NCBI RefSeq assembly: GCF_905201705.1
Contig: NZ_CAJKOX010000012.1
Coordinates: 1-64,000 of the forward strand
Direction: 5' to 3'
DNA length: 64,000 nt
DNA from: an uncultured Marvinbryantia sp.
GTDB lineage: Bacteria; Bacillota; Clostridia; Lachnospirales; Lachnospiraceae
Below, piece by piece: positions 17,872-26,182 of the stretch. How positions within the stretch are numbered: position 1 is the first letter of the stretch; each line of letters begins with the position of its first letter. The position numbers and the translations under genes are program-made. Under the pieces are notes generated by a model. That model did not search any database. It saw only the letters and a list, made by a program, of their open reading frames with translations, and was not told the DNA's origin.

Positions 17872-19134
17872 TTATCTTTCTACAGGAGTAGTAGATTTCC
17901 AGTAGTTTTCAAGCTCAGCCGCAAAGCCTGCACGGTCGCTCTGACCTGCCAGATATTTCTGGAAGGAAGCTCCGCAGAGAGAGAAGTGGTCGTCCGGCAG
18001 ATAGTCGTAGTTGCCGATGAGCGCGTCTGCGTCAACAAATTCCTTTACGGAACGTCCCAGCGGATCTGCTACCTCAAGCGTAATGTTGGAGTAAGCCGGA
18101 ACCAGTGCGCAGTCATTAACCAGGAAGCTCTGTCCTTCTTCGTCGTATACCAGCCAGTTGAGGAAATCCTTTGCAGCCTGGCGCTGTTCGTCGCTGGTGT
18201 TGTCAGAGGAATCAATAAAGAAGTATTTGGAACCGCCGCCAACGAGCATTGCATTCTTTCCGTCCTCCGTATTCTGCGGAACCGGCATCATGCCCATGTT
18301 CTCTGTGTAATCATAAGCGTTGATAACAGCCCAGTCCCAGTTGCCGCCGAACATGAACGCGATCTCGCCTTCCGCCAGCTTCTGCTCCGTCACCTCACGC
18401 TCTGCCGCGATCGCAGAATCCTTTGCGTAGTTGTAAGCCATCAGTGTGTCAAACGTATCCATCATGGAGTTGAATTTCTCGTTGTTGATCAGATCTGCAG
18501 TGCCTGCGTAGAGAGAATCAACGAACGCGTTTACATCCTCCTGCTGCTCATAGATTTCTGCAAGATAGTGTCCGCCGAGAGACCAGTCCTCCTTCATGAT
18601 GCCGACCGGAGACTCCATGCCGCCCGCTACCAGCGTATCCAGCAGTCCCTTGAAGGCATCCAGCGTTGCGTAATCCTCCGGGTTGAAGGTCTCGCCTGTG
18701 ATCGCCTCGATCGCATCCGCATTGTAGATAATGCCGCGCGCCTCTACGCATACCGGGAAACCATTAATCTGACCGTTTACACCGATCGCATAGTTGGTGT
18801 CCTTCACCCAGTCCTGATCGCTCAGGTCAATCGCATGCTCTGCGCCCAGAGAGTAGACATCCTTTGCGTCTACCATTGCCAGCGTGTACGGATCCTCCGA
18901 CGCGTATCTGGTTGCCATGTGAGCGGAAACGGTATCGCTGGAGTAGTAAACCTCGATGTCCACGCCTGCCTGCTCGCCGTACTCTGCAGCTTTCTCTTCA
19001 AGCTGGCTCTGGATCTCCATCTTGGAGTTGAAGATCGTGATAGATACATCCGCCGCCGCTGCCGGTACGGAACCTACTGCCGCCATGGAAGCCGCCATAA
19101 CCGTTGCCATTGCCAAAGATACTTTTCTTTTCAT
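17872..19134 (-). CDS. CUT1 ABC transporter solute-binding protein (sucrose/RFO-associated)
   Basis: A 420-residue binding protein. The ATG at 19134 follows AAAGGAGG; the longer frame to 19179 has no ribosome binding site and would begin inside the promoter region. The signal peptide (MKRKVSLAMATVMAAS...PAAAADV) ends in an AXA site and has no lipobox cysteine. The mature part begins SITIFNSKMEIQSQLEEKAAEY. Its operon carries two permeases and a terminator. Substrate is inferred as sucrose or raffinose-type from the GH32/GH13/GH36 genes on one side. Confidence 0.9.
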   Translation of the reverse strand: MKRKVSLAMATVMAASMAAVGSVPAAAADVSITIFNSKMEIQSQLEEKAAEYGEQAGVDIEVYYSSDTVSAHMATRYASEDPYTLAMVDAKDVYSLGAEHAIDLSDQDWVKDTNYAIGVNGQINGFPVCVEARGIIYNADAIEAITGETFNPEDYATLDAFKGLLDTLVAGGMESPVGIMKEDWSLGGHYLAEIYEQQEDVNAFVDSLYAGTADLINNEKFNSMMDTFDTLMAYNYAKDSAIAAEREVTEQKLAEGEIAFMFGGNWDWAVINAYDYTENMGMMPVPQNTEDGKNAMLVGGGSKYFFIDSSDNTSDEQRQAAKDFLNWLVYDEEGQSFLVNDCALVPAYSNITLEVADPLGRSVKEFVDADALIGNYDYLPDDHFSLCGASFQKYLAGQSDRAGFAAELENYWKSTTPVER

Positions 19135-19179
19135 TTTGTAATCCTCCTTTAGATTTTCTGTTTGTTTTTTGATGGTCAT

Positions 19180-19219
19180 ATCTTATCACAACCTTGCCCG
19201 ATATGTCAACCGTTTGTCA
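19180..19219 (-). promoter_or_regulatory. Strong promoter with LacI-like palindrome ahead of the binding-protein gene
   Basis: Minus-strand TTGACA (19204-19209) and TAAGAT (19180-19185) are 18 bases apart, with a TG extending the -10. The -35 is part of the near-palindrome TGTCAACCGTTTGTCA (19204-19219), whose core CAACCGTTTG resembles LacI-family operators. CGGTTGACA is also found at the promoter of the LacI gene at 25084-26061. Confidence 0.65.
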
Positions 19220-19330
19220 TAATAATTTTGCCTTCATTTTGCATTTTCAGTACATATTCACGAAATCGCTTTCTCCTTTTTGTATAATATTACCATTTAA
19301 ATTGTCAAAACATTGGTTCTCGCAGGATGT

Positions 19331-19404
19331 TTCCTGTTTCCACAAATGTTTATCGGATGTTATGTTTTCCAGGAAATCCTGAGGGATTTCACAGGAAACA
19401 GGAA
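19331..19404. repeat. 11-bp inverted repeat between two operons
   Basis: TTCCTGTTTCC (19331-19341) is the exact reverse complement of GGAAACAGGAA (19394-19404). Further GGATTTC/GAAATCC pairing lies in between. The right end runs into the terminator of the TRAP operon. No reading frame is present. It may be a small palindromic repeat or a regulatory fold. The rest of the gap from 19135 to 19441 is accounted for by the promoter and terminator. Confidence 0.45.
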
Positions 19405-19427
19405 AAGCCGTCCATAAGACGACTTTT
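19403..19427 (-). terminator. Terminator of the TRAP/yia-like operon
   Basis: AAAAGTCGTC and GACGGCTTTT (minus strand) form a 10-bp stem with a five-base loop, ending in Us, about 14 bases after the dctM-like stop codon. Confidence 0.75.
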
Positions 19428-19441
19428 CGTTATTCTTTCCT

Positions 19442-20749
19442 TTATTTAATCAGTCCGGCAGCTTCCGGCAGCGCCATAGAAATGGACGGAATATAGGTGA
19501 CCAGCAGCAGGGCGACGAGAATTACGCCGAAATAAGGCAGCAGTTCTCTGATTACCTGCTCAATCTTTATACCACCCACCTTACAACCGGTAAACAGAAT
19601 AGAACCGACCGGCGGTGTAATGGTGCCAATACAAAGATTCATGCTGACCATAATGCCAAACTGCACCGGATGCATGCCAAAAGTCTGGCAAATCGGAAGG
19701 AAAATAGGAGTAAAAATAAGTACCGCCGGCGTAGGATCCATGAAGGTCCCCACCACCAGTAAAATCACATTCATCAGCATCAGTATCACATACTTATTAT
19801 CTGTCATCGAGAGAAGCCCGCCTGCAATAATATCCGGCAAACCGGTAAATGCCATCACCCACGACATAATTGAGGATAACCCAATCATCAACGTGATAAT
19901 ACCCGTCATTTTGGCGGAAGCGAGTATAATGCGCGGCAAATCTCCGATTGTGAATCCCTTATAGATTAATCCCAGTATAGCATCATAAGCTACGGCCACC
20001 GCGCTTGCCTCGGTAGCGGTGAATGCTCCGCACAGAATGCCGCCAATGATAATAATAATAAGCAGCAGACTCGGAATCGCATCCAGAACCGCCTTTAGTG
20101 CCATCCTGGCAGTTACCGTTTCTTTGATTACGTATCCCCGCCTTCTGGCAGTGATGCCCGCAAGCACCATAACAGCCGCTCCCCACAGGATACCGGGCAG
20201 ATACCCGCCCATGAACAGCGCCGCAACAGAAACACTGCCTGCAACGGTGGAATACACAATCATCAGGTTGGACGGCGGTATCAACATTCCGGTGGGCGCA
20301 GAGGCAATGTTGACCACCGTGCTGTAGGCGTCGTCATAGCCTTCCTTTTTCTCCATAGGACCGATTACTCCGCCCATAGCAGCGGCAGCCGCCGCACCGG
20401 AACCGGAAATTGCACCAAACATCATGTTTCCGATAACATTTGTCTGTGCCAGCGCGCCGGGCATCCTTCCCGCGATGACCTTTGCCACATTCACCAGACG
20501 CTCCGCGATGCCGCCGTTATTCATCAAATTCCCCGCCAGTATAAAGAACGGAATCGCAATCAGCGAAAACGAGTTGGCGCCCGCAAAAAGCCGCTGGGCA
20601 CTGGTTGTAAAAGAAACGTCGGCGGGCAACATACAGAGCATCGCCACGGCGCTTGACAATCCCACCGATACGCTGATGGAAACACCCATAGCCAGCATGA
20701 CGACCAGCAGTACAACCATGACAATGGCAGTTTGAACAGCAAGGGACAT
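19442..20749 (-). CDS. TRAP transporter large permease (DctM/YiaN family)
   Basis: A 435-residue membrane protein of about twelve hydrophobic helices, the ion-coupled translocation subunit of a TRAP importer. Family hallmarks are GAISGSGAAAAAAMGGVIGPMEKKEGYD and the IPPSNLMIVYSTVAGSVSVAALF segment. The start at 20749 (MSLAVQTAIV) is chosen because AGGAGAG lies just before it; the longer frame overlaps the small-permease gene. It is last in the order yiaL, yiaK, dctP, dctQ, dctM. By analogy with E. coli YiaMNO the substrate may be a sugar acid such as 2,3-diketo-L-gulonate; this is inference. Confidence 0.94.
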   Translation of the reverse strand: MSLAVQTAIVMVVLLVVMLAMGVSISVSVGLSSAVAMLCMLPADVSFTTSAQRLFAGANSFSLIAIPFFILAGNLMNNGGIAERLVNVAKVIAGRMPGALAQTNVIGNMMFGAISGSGAAAAAAMGGVIGPMEKKEGYDDAYSTVVNIASAPTGMLIPPSNLMIVYSTVAGSVSVAALFMGGYLPGILWGAAVMVLAGITARRRGYVIKETVTARMALKAVLDAIPSLLLIIIIIGGILCGAFTATEASAVAVAYDAILGLIYKGFTIGDLPRIILASAKMTGIITLMIGLSSIMSWVMAFTGLPDIIAGGLLSMTDNKYVILMLMNVILLVVGTFMDPTPAVLIFTPIFLPICQTFGMHPVQFGIMVSMNLCIGTITPPVGSILFTGCKVGGIKIEQVIRELLPYFGVILVALLLVTYIPSISMALPEAAGLIK

Positions 20750-20750
20750 A

Positions 20751-21230
20751 TCAGGCACTCTCCTTTCTTCTCCCAAGTTCCTCTGCAATATTGCACATGC
20801 AGTAGAACACAGTAATTACTCCACAGACAGGAATAATGGCATAAACGATTCCCATAGGAATATGCAGGCTGGAATCAAGGGAAACCATCTGCATGGCGGC
20901 AATTCTGCTTCCACCGTATATCATCACACAGCCGGCAAACAGAATCGTCAGCGCCTCGATCCCAATGCTGACAGTCGTTTTCACACCGCCGCGCAGCTTA
21001 TCATTGAGCGCCGATATGTACATATGCTCCCGGCTTCCAAAGGCATACGTTGCAGTGACCAGAACCAGCCAGACAAACAGATACCGTGTCAGCGCTTCGC
21101 TGAAAGTGCTGGGATTGTTCAGCATATAGCGTGCTACCACCTGCCACAATACCAGTAGTACCATGACCGCGATCAGCAGCACCGAAAAAATCTCTACCAG
21201 CTTGTTGATGGCGTTTCGCAATCGTTTCAT
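20751..21230 (-). CDS. TRAP transporter small permease (DctQ/YiaM family)
   Basis: A 159-residue protein with four predicted membrane helices. The conserved early segment LLVLWQVVARYMLNNPSTFSEALTRYLFVW includes the W..V..RY motif of DctQ proteins. It overlaps the preceding binding-protein gene by four bases (ATGA) and ends one base before the large-permease start, so the three TRAP subunits are tightly coupled. Confidence 0.93.
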   Translation of the reverse strand: MKRLRNAINKLVEIFSVLLIAVMVLLVLWQVVARYMLNNPSTFSEALTRYLFVWLVLVTATYAFGSREHMYISALNDKLRGGVKTTVSIGIEALTILFAGCVMIYGGSRIAAMQMVSLDSSLHIPMGIVYAIIPVCGVITVFYCMCNIAEELGRRKESA

Positions 21231-22243
21231 CCCCCGTTCTCCTCCCTTGCTTTAATCTCCATGATCCGGTCATATACCTCGCGTGTCATATCGGAACGGC
21301 CGGCAATCGACTCCAGAAGCGGCGCACACCTGTCCCGGAAAGCTTCTGCATCAGACTCCACGAACGTAACCCCCTGCTTTTCCAGCGTGCTTTTCGCCTG
21401 CTCAATATTTACGTCCCAGGCTGCAAATTCCACTTCCATCGATTCCTTTATCAGCTCATCGAAAATCCGGCGGGTTTCAGGATCCATCTTATCAAGAAAA
21501 TCTTTATTAGCAATTACCACATCCGTCATAACCAGATGGTTCGTATAGCTAAAATAAGGCGAAACCTCATAATGCTTGAAATTGTCGTAAACTACCTCTG
21601 AGTTTTCACCGCCTTCGATGACGTGCTGCTGCACCGCCGCATAGACCTCGCTCTGCGCCATCGGGATTCCGACGCCGCCCATCATATTCATCATCTGGAT
21701 GTAGACCTCCGAATCCTGCACACGTATTTTATAACCCTTCAGGTCCTCCGGCGTGACAACAGGCTTATCCGTATAGATATGGCGTGCGCCCGAGGTATAC
21801 AGACTGACAATTTCAAAGTTAAATTTATCTGTCGTTGTAAACAGTGAGTCGAATACGCCTTCGCGGGCAGCCGTCTCCATCTGTTCCAGATCGTCATAAA
21901 GATAGGGCGCAGCGATGATTGCAAAATCCTCATTGTAGCTTTCCGGCACCGAAACCGGCACCACAGCCAGCTGCAGCGCTCCGGTGCGGATCATCTCTGT
22001 CACGGGTCCCTGGTCGCCCAGAACTGCATTGGGATAAATCTGCACTTCATATCGTCCATCCGTAGCCTCTTCAAACTTTTCGCCAAAATCAGCGAGTGCA
22101 ATATATTCGGCATGTGTTTCCGGCTGGTTGAAAGCCACACGGATAATCTGCGTCTTTTCTTCCTCCTCATTTATCATACCGCATCCGGTCAGCAGAGCCA
22201 CCCCCAGCGCCGCCTGCAGGACCAGAACATGTTTTATCTTCAT
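21227..22243 (-). CDS. TRAP transporter solute-binding lipoprotein (DctP/YiaO family)
   Basis: A 338-residue lipoprotein: the signal peptide ends in the lipobox LTGC with C21. The mature domain shows IRVAFNQPETHAEYIALADF, the DLKGYKIRVQDSEVYIQMMNMMG segment holding the carboxylate-binding arginine typical of DctP, and the WHxx-like region SPYFSYTNHLVM. It captures an organic or sugar acid for the two permeases downstream. It is the only sugar-system binding protein in this window with a lipobox. The start follows GGAGGAG. Confidence 0.94.
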   Translation of the reverse strand: MKIKHVLVLQAALGVALLTGCGMINEEEEKTQIIRVAFNQPETHAEYIALADFGEKFEEATDGRYEVQIYPNAVLGDQGPVTEMIRTGALQLAVVPVSVPESYNEDFAIIAAPYLYDDLEQMETAAREGVFDSLFTTTDKFNFEIVSLYTSGARHIYTDKPVVTPEDLKGYKIRVQDSEVYIQMMNMMGGVGIPMAQSEVYAAVQQHVIEGGENSEVVYDNFKHYEVSPYFSYTNHLVMTDVVIANKDFLDKMDPETRRIFDELIKESMEVEFAAWDVNIEQAKSTLEKQGVTFVESDAEAFRDRCAPLLESIAGRSDMTREVYDRIMEIKAREENGG

Positions 22244-22277
22244 GATAGGCTCCTCCTTTGTCTTGCAGACCCTTCCA

Positions 22278-23279
22278 TCACATTGCCAGGACCTGGTTCC
22301 ATTTTTCCTCCGCTACCGGAATGCCGTTCTCCAGGTTATCCCGGCGGCTGCGGTGCTCACCCATACCGGGGCAGCGTACCTCTCCGCCTTCCTCCACCGG
22401 TTCACTGCTCATCACATCAGCCGCGATCGCATTTACGATACTGTCTGTCACAGACGCATCCTGGAATTTCGACGGGTCGATGGCAATCATGATCTGGGTC
22501 AGACCAATTTCATCCCCAAATGTGCCGATTTTGGCAACAGAATTTGCATTTGTGAGAACCGTCGCAATCATATCCAGCAGAATCGAAAGACCGCTGCCCT
22601 TCCAGTATCCAATCGGAAGCATACGGCAGGTACGTTCAATCGCCGCCGGATCGGTGGTAAGCCTGCCTTCCTCATCATAACCGCCTGCCACCGGAAGCTT
22701 TTTCCCTGCCAGACGGGTTGTTTCCAGCTTTCCATAGCTGAACTGGCTGAGCGCGCAGTCCACCATGATATGCTCTCCGTCAGATTTCGGCACCGCCAGG
22801 ATCAACGGATTGTTGCCGATGTGATTATCCTTTGCACCCCACGCCGGCATGTTCGGGCAGGTATTCGACCAGCAGATGCCTATGCAGCCGGCGTCCGCCG
22901 CCTGCCAGCCGTATGTGCCGCCGCGCATCCAGTGATTATTATTGCCAAGCGCCACCATGCCGATGCCGAACTGCTTCGCCAGGGAAACGGCACGATCCAT
23001 CGCCCGTTTCGCGTTCAGCGGGCCAAAGCCGCGCTGACCATCCCAGCGTTCCATCGCGCCAAAGCTCGCAGTGCAGACTGCTTCTGCCTTCGGATCAATC
23101 CCGCCCTTGCGCAGATAGTCTACCACCACCGGAAAACGGTTTAGTCCATGACTGAAAACGCCCGCCAGAGAATTCTGCGCAAAAATCTCCGCGGAGTCAT
23201 GCGCCTTGTCCTGGGTAAATCCATATTTTTTCAGTACACGCTCAAATTCTGATAACATTGTTTCATAAGGTACACGCAT
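22278..23279 (-). CDS. yiaK: YiaK-like 2,3-diketo-L-gulonate reductase (Ldh_2 family)
   Basis: A 333-residue NAD(P)H-dependent oxidoreductase of the malate/L-lactate dehydrogenase type. It follows E. coli YiaK closely in segments such as SHGLNRFP, GIGMVALGNNNHWMRGGTYGWQAA and PIGYWKGSGLSILLDMIAT; the histidine in NHWMRGG and the SHG..R motif form the family active site. YiaK reduces 2,3-diketo-L-gulonate to 3-keto-L-gulonate in the cytoplasm. The ATG at 23279 is chosen since GGGAGG lies seven bases before it; the longer frame overlaps the upstream gene. The gene order with TRAP subunits and yiaL mirrors the E. coli yiaKLMNO block. Confidence 0.88.
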   Translation of the reverse strand: MRVPYETMLSEFERVLKKYGFTQDKAHDSAEIFAQNSLAGVFSHGLNRFPVVVDYLRKGGIDPKAEAVCTASFGAMERWDGQRGFGPLNAKRAMDRAVSLAKQFGIGMVALGNNNHWMRGGTYGWQAADAGCIGICWSNTCPNMPAWGAKDNHIGNNPLILAVPKSDGEHIMVDCALSQFSYGKLETTRLAGKKLPVAGGYDEEGRLTTDPAAIERTCRMLPIGYWKGSGLSILLDMIATVLTNANSVAKIGTFGDEIGLTQIMIAIDPSKFQDASVTDSIVNAIAADVMSSEPVEEGGEVRCPGMGEHRSRRDNLENGIPVAEEKWNQVLAM

Positions 23280-23305
23280 AAATTTTCCTCCCTCTCCGAC
23301 ACCGT

Positions 23306-23779
23306 TTACAGGCTGTCTACACGAATTTTTAATACAATTTTCTTCACTTCCTCCGGCCCGTTCATCATACAGCAGGGGCGATGAACGTCTTCCGGAAAAA
23401 ATACTGCATAGCATCCGTCTGTCATAGGCAGCATGATTTCATGATCATCCTCCCGCTCCTGATAAAACAGCACGGCATTCGAATCCAGATTGTCCTCCAG
23501 GACAGCGCCGTCCCCGCAGTCCGGATAAAACCCGATCAGTTCGTGCCCATGAACCATATACTGCACATCAATATAGTCTCTGTGGACCTCCGGACGCTTT
23601 GTGTTCTTCGGACCAGTGGTCACCTCATTAATCTGCAGAATCAGCCTGTCCCCCTCCAACGGATATTTTCCATGATGCAAATTTGTTACATCTGTAGTGC
23701 GCAGGATTTCCAGCGCCTTGCGGATAACAGACGTATAGGCTGTTTCCGTTTCCTTTGCATGAATGTTTCCGTATATCAT
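23306..23779 (-). CDS. yiaL: YhcH/YjgK/YiaL family protein (cupin-like)
   Basis: A 157-residue beta-barrel protein of family length. MIYGNIHAKE and the metal-binding-type histidine/glutamate residues in KRPEVHRDYIDVQYM and FPEDVHRPCC are characteristic. Members lie in sialic-acid and keto-gulonate clusters; their precise role is unsettled, with anomerase/isomerase activity proposed for relatives. The start at 23779 is preceded by GGAGG. It is the first gene behind the promoter that carries two LacI-type operators, so it opens the yia-like operon. Confidence 0.88.
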   Translation of the reverse strand: MIYGNIHAKETETAYTSVIRKALEILRTTDVTNLHHGKYPLEGDRLILQINEVTTGPKNTKRPEVHRDYIDVQYMVHGHELIGFYPDCGDGAVLEDNLDSNAVLFYQEREDDHEIMLPMTDGCYAVFFPEDVHRPCCMMNGPEEVKKIVLKIRVDSL

Positions 23780-23797
23780 TGTTTTCCTCCTTGTTTT

Positions 23798-23854
23798 GCA
23801 ATCGGTTGCAATTCGATCTGGTACTATATTAACAGTATATTTTGCCAATTTCAA
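23798..23854 (-). promoter_or_regulatory. Promoter and proximal operator of the yia-like operon
   Basis: Minus-strand TTGAAA (23849-23854) and TAATAT (23826-23831) are 17 bases apart. Directly downstream, about 20 bases after the -10, lies the LacI-type site GCAATCGGTTGC (23798-23809), well placed for roadblock repression. The same 12 bases occur upstream of the galactan importer. Confidence 0.75.
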
Positions 23855-23930
23855 TCCGTATAATAGCCAAATTTTCGGTATTTATTTTGTGGAAAACTAC
23901 TAATTTATTATCTTTGTATGTCATTTATCT

Positions 23931-23942
23931 GCAACCGGTTGC
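23931..23942. promoter_or_regulatory. Distal LacI-type operator
   Basis: GCAACCGGTTGC is a perfect 12-base palindrome. Its centre lies 133 bases from that of the proximal site, so the two could be bridged by a LacI tetramer looping out the promoter. Binding by the adjacent LacI protein is inferred. Confidence 0.7.
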
Positions 23943-23950
23943 TTTTTCTG

Positions 23951-23980
23951 AAAAAGAAAAAGAATGCGCTATGCGCATTC
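23951..23980 (-). terminator. Terminator of the LacI-family gene
   Basis: GAATGCGC (23962-23969) pairs with GCGCATTC (23973-23980) around three bases; the minus strand continues with a U-rich tract. It isolates the regulator transcript from the yia-like operon promoter. Confidence 0.8.
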
Positions 23981-23985
23981 TCCCT

Positions 23986-24996
23986 TCAGGCGCTTTCGCG
24001 TCTGATAATCTCTGTAAAAAGCATCAGCTTCTGATTCACCGTTCTGCCATCCAGTACATCCAGCAGCATACGGGCAGCCGATAAACTAACCTGCGCCATC
24101 TTGTTATCCAGCGTAGTCAACGCCGGCGTACAAAGCTGACCATAAAGCGTATTATCGATGCCTATCAGAGAAACCTGCCCAGGCACTGCGATCCCTCGCT
24201 TCTGCAGCTCCTGCAGACATCCGATCGCCAGTAAATCCGTGGCGCAGATAATCCCGTCCACCTCCGGCACCGACTCAAGAAGCCGGCAGGTTCCCTGGCG
24301 CCCGCGTCTGATAGAGCCGCCCGGACTGGTATCCGCATCCGGTGCTGTAAAAATGTAATCTTCCCCCGCCTCCAGACCACAGCGGAGCAGTCCCGTGCAG
24401 AATCCCCTCTGTTTTTTTATATTGGAAGGAGTCGTCACGTCCATCAGATATACCAGCCGTCTGCAGCCTTTTTCGACCAGCATCTTTACGCATTCCTCTG
24501 TCCCGCGTTCCTCATCAATCAGGACACTGTAAACATTTGGCAAATCCATTTCACCGTTCACCAGCATAACCGGAATATCTGCCAGACAACGCTCCAGACT
24601 CCGGCGCACTTCGTCATTCGCAAACATGGAACCAATCAGAATGACGCCTTCCACACGCCGCTGCTCCAGAATCTGAATATACTTCGCCTTGCTGGAGGAG
24701 TCCGGTCCCGTGCTGAAGGTAATGCAGGTATATCCCCGCCGTGTCATCTCCTGTTCAATCACGTATGCCGATTCTGTGTGGTGTGAAACGCGGATATCTT
24801 CAATCAAAATGCCAATAAACCGCGTTGCCTGCGTCGCAAGCCCTCTGGCGGCAATATCCGGCGTATAATCATACTCTTCCAGCAGCTTCTGAATACGCCT
24901 GCGGGTTTCTTCCCTGATTCCCGGCTTATGATTGATAACCCGTGAGACTGTACTGGCAGATACCCCTGCCTCCCGTGCAATATCATAAATCGTCAC
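23986..24996 (-). CDS. LacI/GalR-family regulator of the yia-like operon
   Basis: A 336-residue repressor. Residues 1-50 form the LacI headpiece (TIYDIAREAGVSASTVSRVINH) with the hinge helix RGLATQ; the periplasmic-binding-protein-like effector domain follows. The start codon is GTG after GGGGG. It has its own TTGCCC/TATAAT promoter and its own terminator, and stands directly upstream of the operon that carries two LacI-type palindromes, so it is the obvious candidate regulator. The inducer is probably the imported sugar acid or a metabolite of it. Confidence 0.92.
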   Translation of the reverse strand: MTIYDIAREAGVSASTVSRVINHKPGIREETRRRIQKLLEEYDYTPDIAARGLATQATRFIGILIEDIRVSHHTESAYVIEQEMTRRGYTCITFSTGPDSSSKAKYIQILEQRRVEGVILIGSMFANDEVRRSLERCLADIPVMLVNGEMDLPNVYSVLIDEERGTEECVKMLVEKGCRRLVYLMDVTTPSNIKKQRGFCTGLLRCGLEAGEDYIFTAPDADTSPGGSIRRGRQGTCRLLESVPEVDGIICATDLLAIGCLQELQKRGIAVPGQVSLIGIDNTLYGQLCTPALTTLDNKMAQVSLSAARMLLDVLDGRTVNQKLMLFTEIIRRESA

Positions 24997-25031
24997 GCGT
25001 ATTCCCCCTTTTCATTTTCTGCACCTATTCT

Positions 25032-25060
25032 ATTATAGCAGGCAGCTTCAAAAAGGGCAA
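25032..25060 (-). promoter_or_regulatory. Promoter of the first LacI gene
   Basis: TTGCCC (complement of 25055-25060) and TATAAT (complement of 25032-25037) are separated by 17 bases, 36 bases before the GTG start. Confidence 0.75.
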
Positions 25061-25083
25061 GCTGCACCGTTTTCATCGTGCTT

Positions 25084-26061
25084 TTACGTACTTTCTCTTA
25101 TCACCAAACTCACCGGGAAGACACTTCTTGCCGGGACCATCTCGCCTGCCGCAGAACGCACCACCGCCGAAATGGCCGCCTCCGCCATCTCCTTCACCGG
25201 CTGACGGATCGTCGTGATGCCGGGCGACATCAGGGACGCGATCATCACATCATCGTACCCGACGATCTTCATCTGCCCCGGAACCTCCATGTTTCTCTCG
25301 CAGCATACCTTAATCGCCTGCGCCGCGATCACGTCTGAGCTGGCGAAAATACCGTCCGTGTGCGGATACTGCTCCAGTGCACTTCTGATAACCGGATAAT
25401 AGTTCATATCATCATAAAATGCCTGCCCCGGGTCGACCGCATAATGCTCGACGCCGTGCCGCCTGCACACCTCCTCAAAAGCTGCCTTTCTGCTGTCCGC
25501 GGGCATTGGCTGCTCATTGACGCCGCCGATATGCAGCAGGCACTTACACCCCCTGCCGATCAGATGCTCCGCCGCCAGCACGCCGCCGCTGTAGTTGTCG
25601 CATTCGATGCCGGCAGTGCCCGCATCCAGAAAACGCTCAATTGTAATCAGCGGAAATCCGAGATTTTTGAATTTCTCCGTGCTGAAGGAACCGCTGCACA
25701 GGATCACTCCCGCCACCCGGTTGCTCTTGCACGCCTCTATGTATTCCTCCTCTTTTTCCTCCTTTTCTTTGGAATTGAAAAGAAGTATCCGGTACTGACT
25801 GTTATACGCCGCCTGCTCCAGATTGCTGATCACCTTTGAGAAAAACGGATGAACAATGTGCGGAACGATCACGCCGATGGTATTGCTTTTCTGCTTGGAA
25901 AGCGAACGCGCCATCTCGTTCGGCTGATAATTCAGCCTCTTCATCACATCGTATACCTTTTCTCTTGTCTGCCCGCTGATATACCCCCTGTTGTTGAGCA
26001 CTCTTGACACGGTGCCGACGGTCAGCCCCGCCTCCCGCGCAACATCCTTTAAAGTCGCCAC
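25084..26061 (-). CDS. LacI/GalR-family regulator (second)
   Basis: A 325-residue repressor with headpiece TLKDVAREAGLTVGTVSRVLNN, hinge RSLSKQKS and a full effector-binding domain. The frame is open to an ATG at 26103, but the -10 of a TTGACA/TATATT promoter lies within those first codons, so translation must begin later; the GTG at 26061, preceded by AGAAGG, is chosen. No sugar operon follows immediately. Its promoter shares CGGTTGACA with that of the sucrose-type importer, which is a weak hint of target. Target and inducer are otherwise unknown. Confidence 0.9.
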   Translation of the reverse strand: MATLKDVAREAGLTVGTVSRVLNNRGYISGQTREKVYDVMKRLNYQPNEMARSLSKQKSNTIGVIVPHIVHPFFSKVISNLEQAAYNSQYRILLFNSKEKEEKEEEYIEACKSNRVAGVILCSGSFSTEKFKNLGFPLITIERFLDAGTAGIECDNYSGGVLAAEHLIGRGCKCLLHIGGVNEQPMPADSRKAAFEEVCRRHGVEHYAVDPGQAFYDDMNYYPVIRSALEQYPHTDGIFASSDVIAAQAIKVCCERNMEVPGQMKIVGYDDVMIASLMSPGITTIRQPVKEMAEAAISAVVRSAAGEMVPARSVFPVSLVIREST

Positions 26062-26093
26062 TGTTTCACCTTCTCTGTCGTTTTCTTTCCTTA

Positions 26094-26132
26094 AATATAC
26101 CATTTTTCCGACAATGTGTCAACCGCTAAACA
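26094..26132 (-). promoter_or_regulatory. Promoter of the second LacI gene, start-deciding
   Basis: TTGACA (complement of 26117-26122) is 17 bases from TATATT (complement of 26094-26099). The -35 is part of TGTCAACCGCTAAACA (26117-26132), an imperfect palindrome resembling the one at 19204-19219, which may be an autoregulatory operator. Confidence 0.7.
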
Positions 26133-26182
26133 TATTAAGGACAGCCTGCCCATAACAGCCCTGTCAAGGCGCTCTGTTAAGA

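Noticed and set aside
17824..19152. Plus-strand open frame of 442 codons
   Set aside because: Mirror of a solute-binding protein gene. Similar mirrors at 35232-36737, 51545-52783 and 59076-60386 all oppose binding proteins, an effect of their codon usage, not of real genes.
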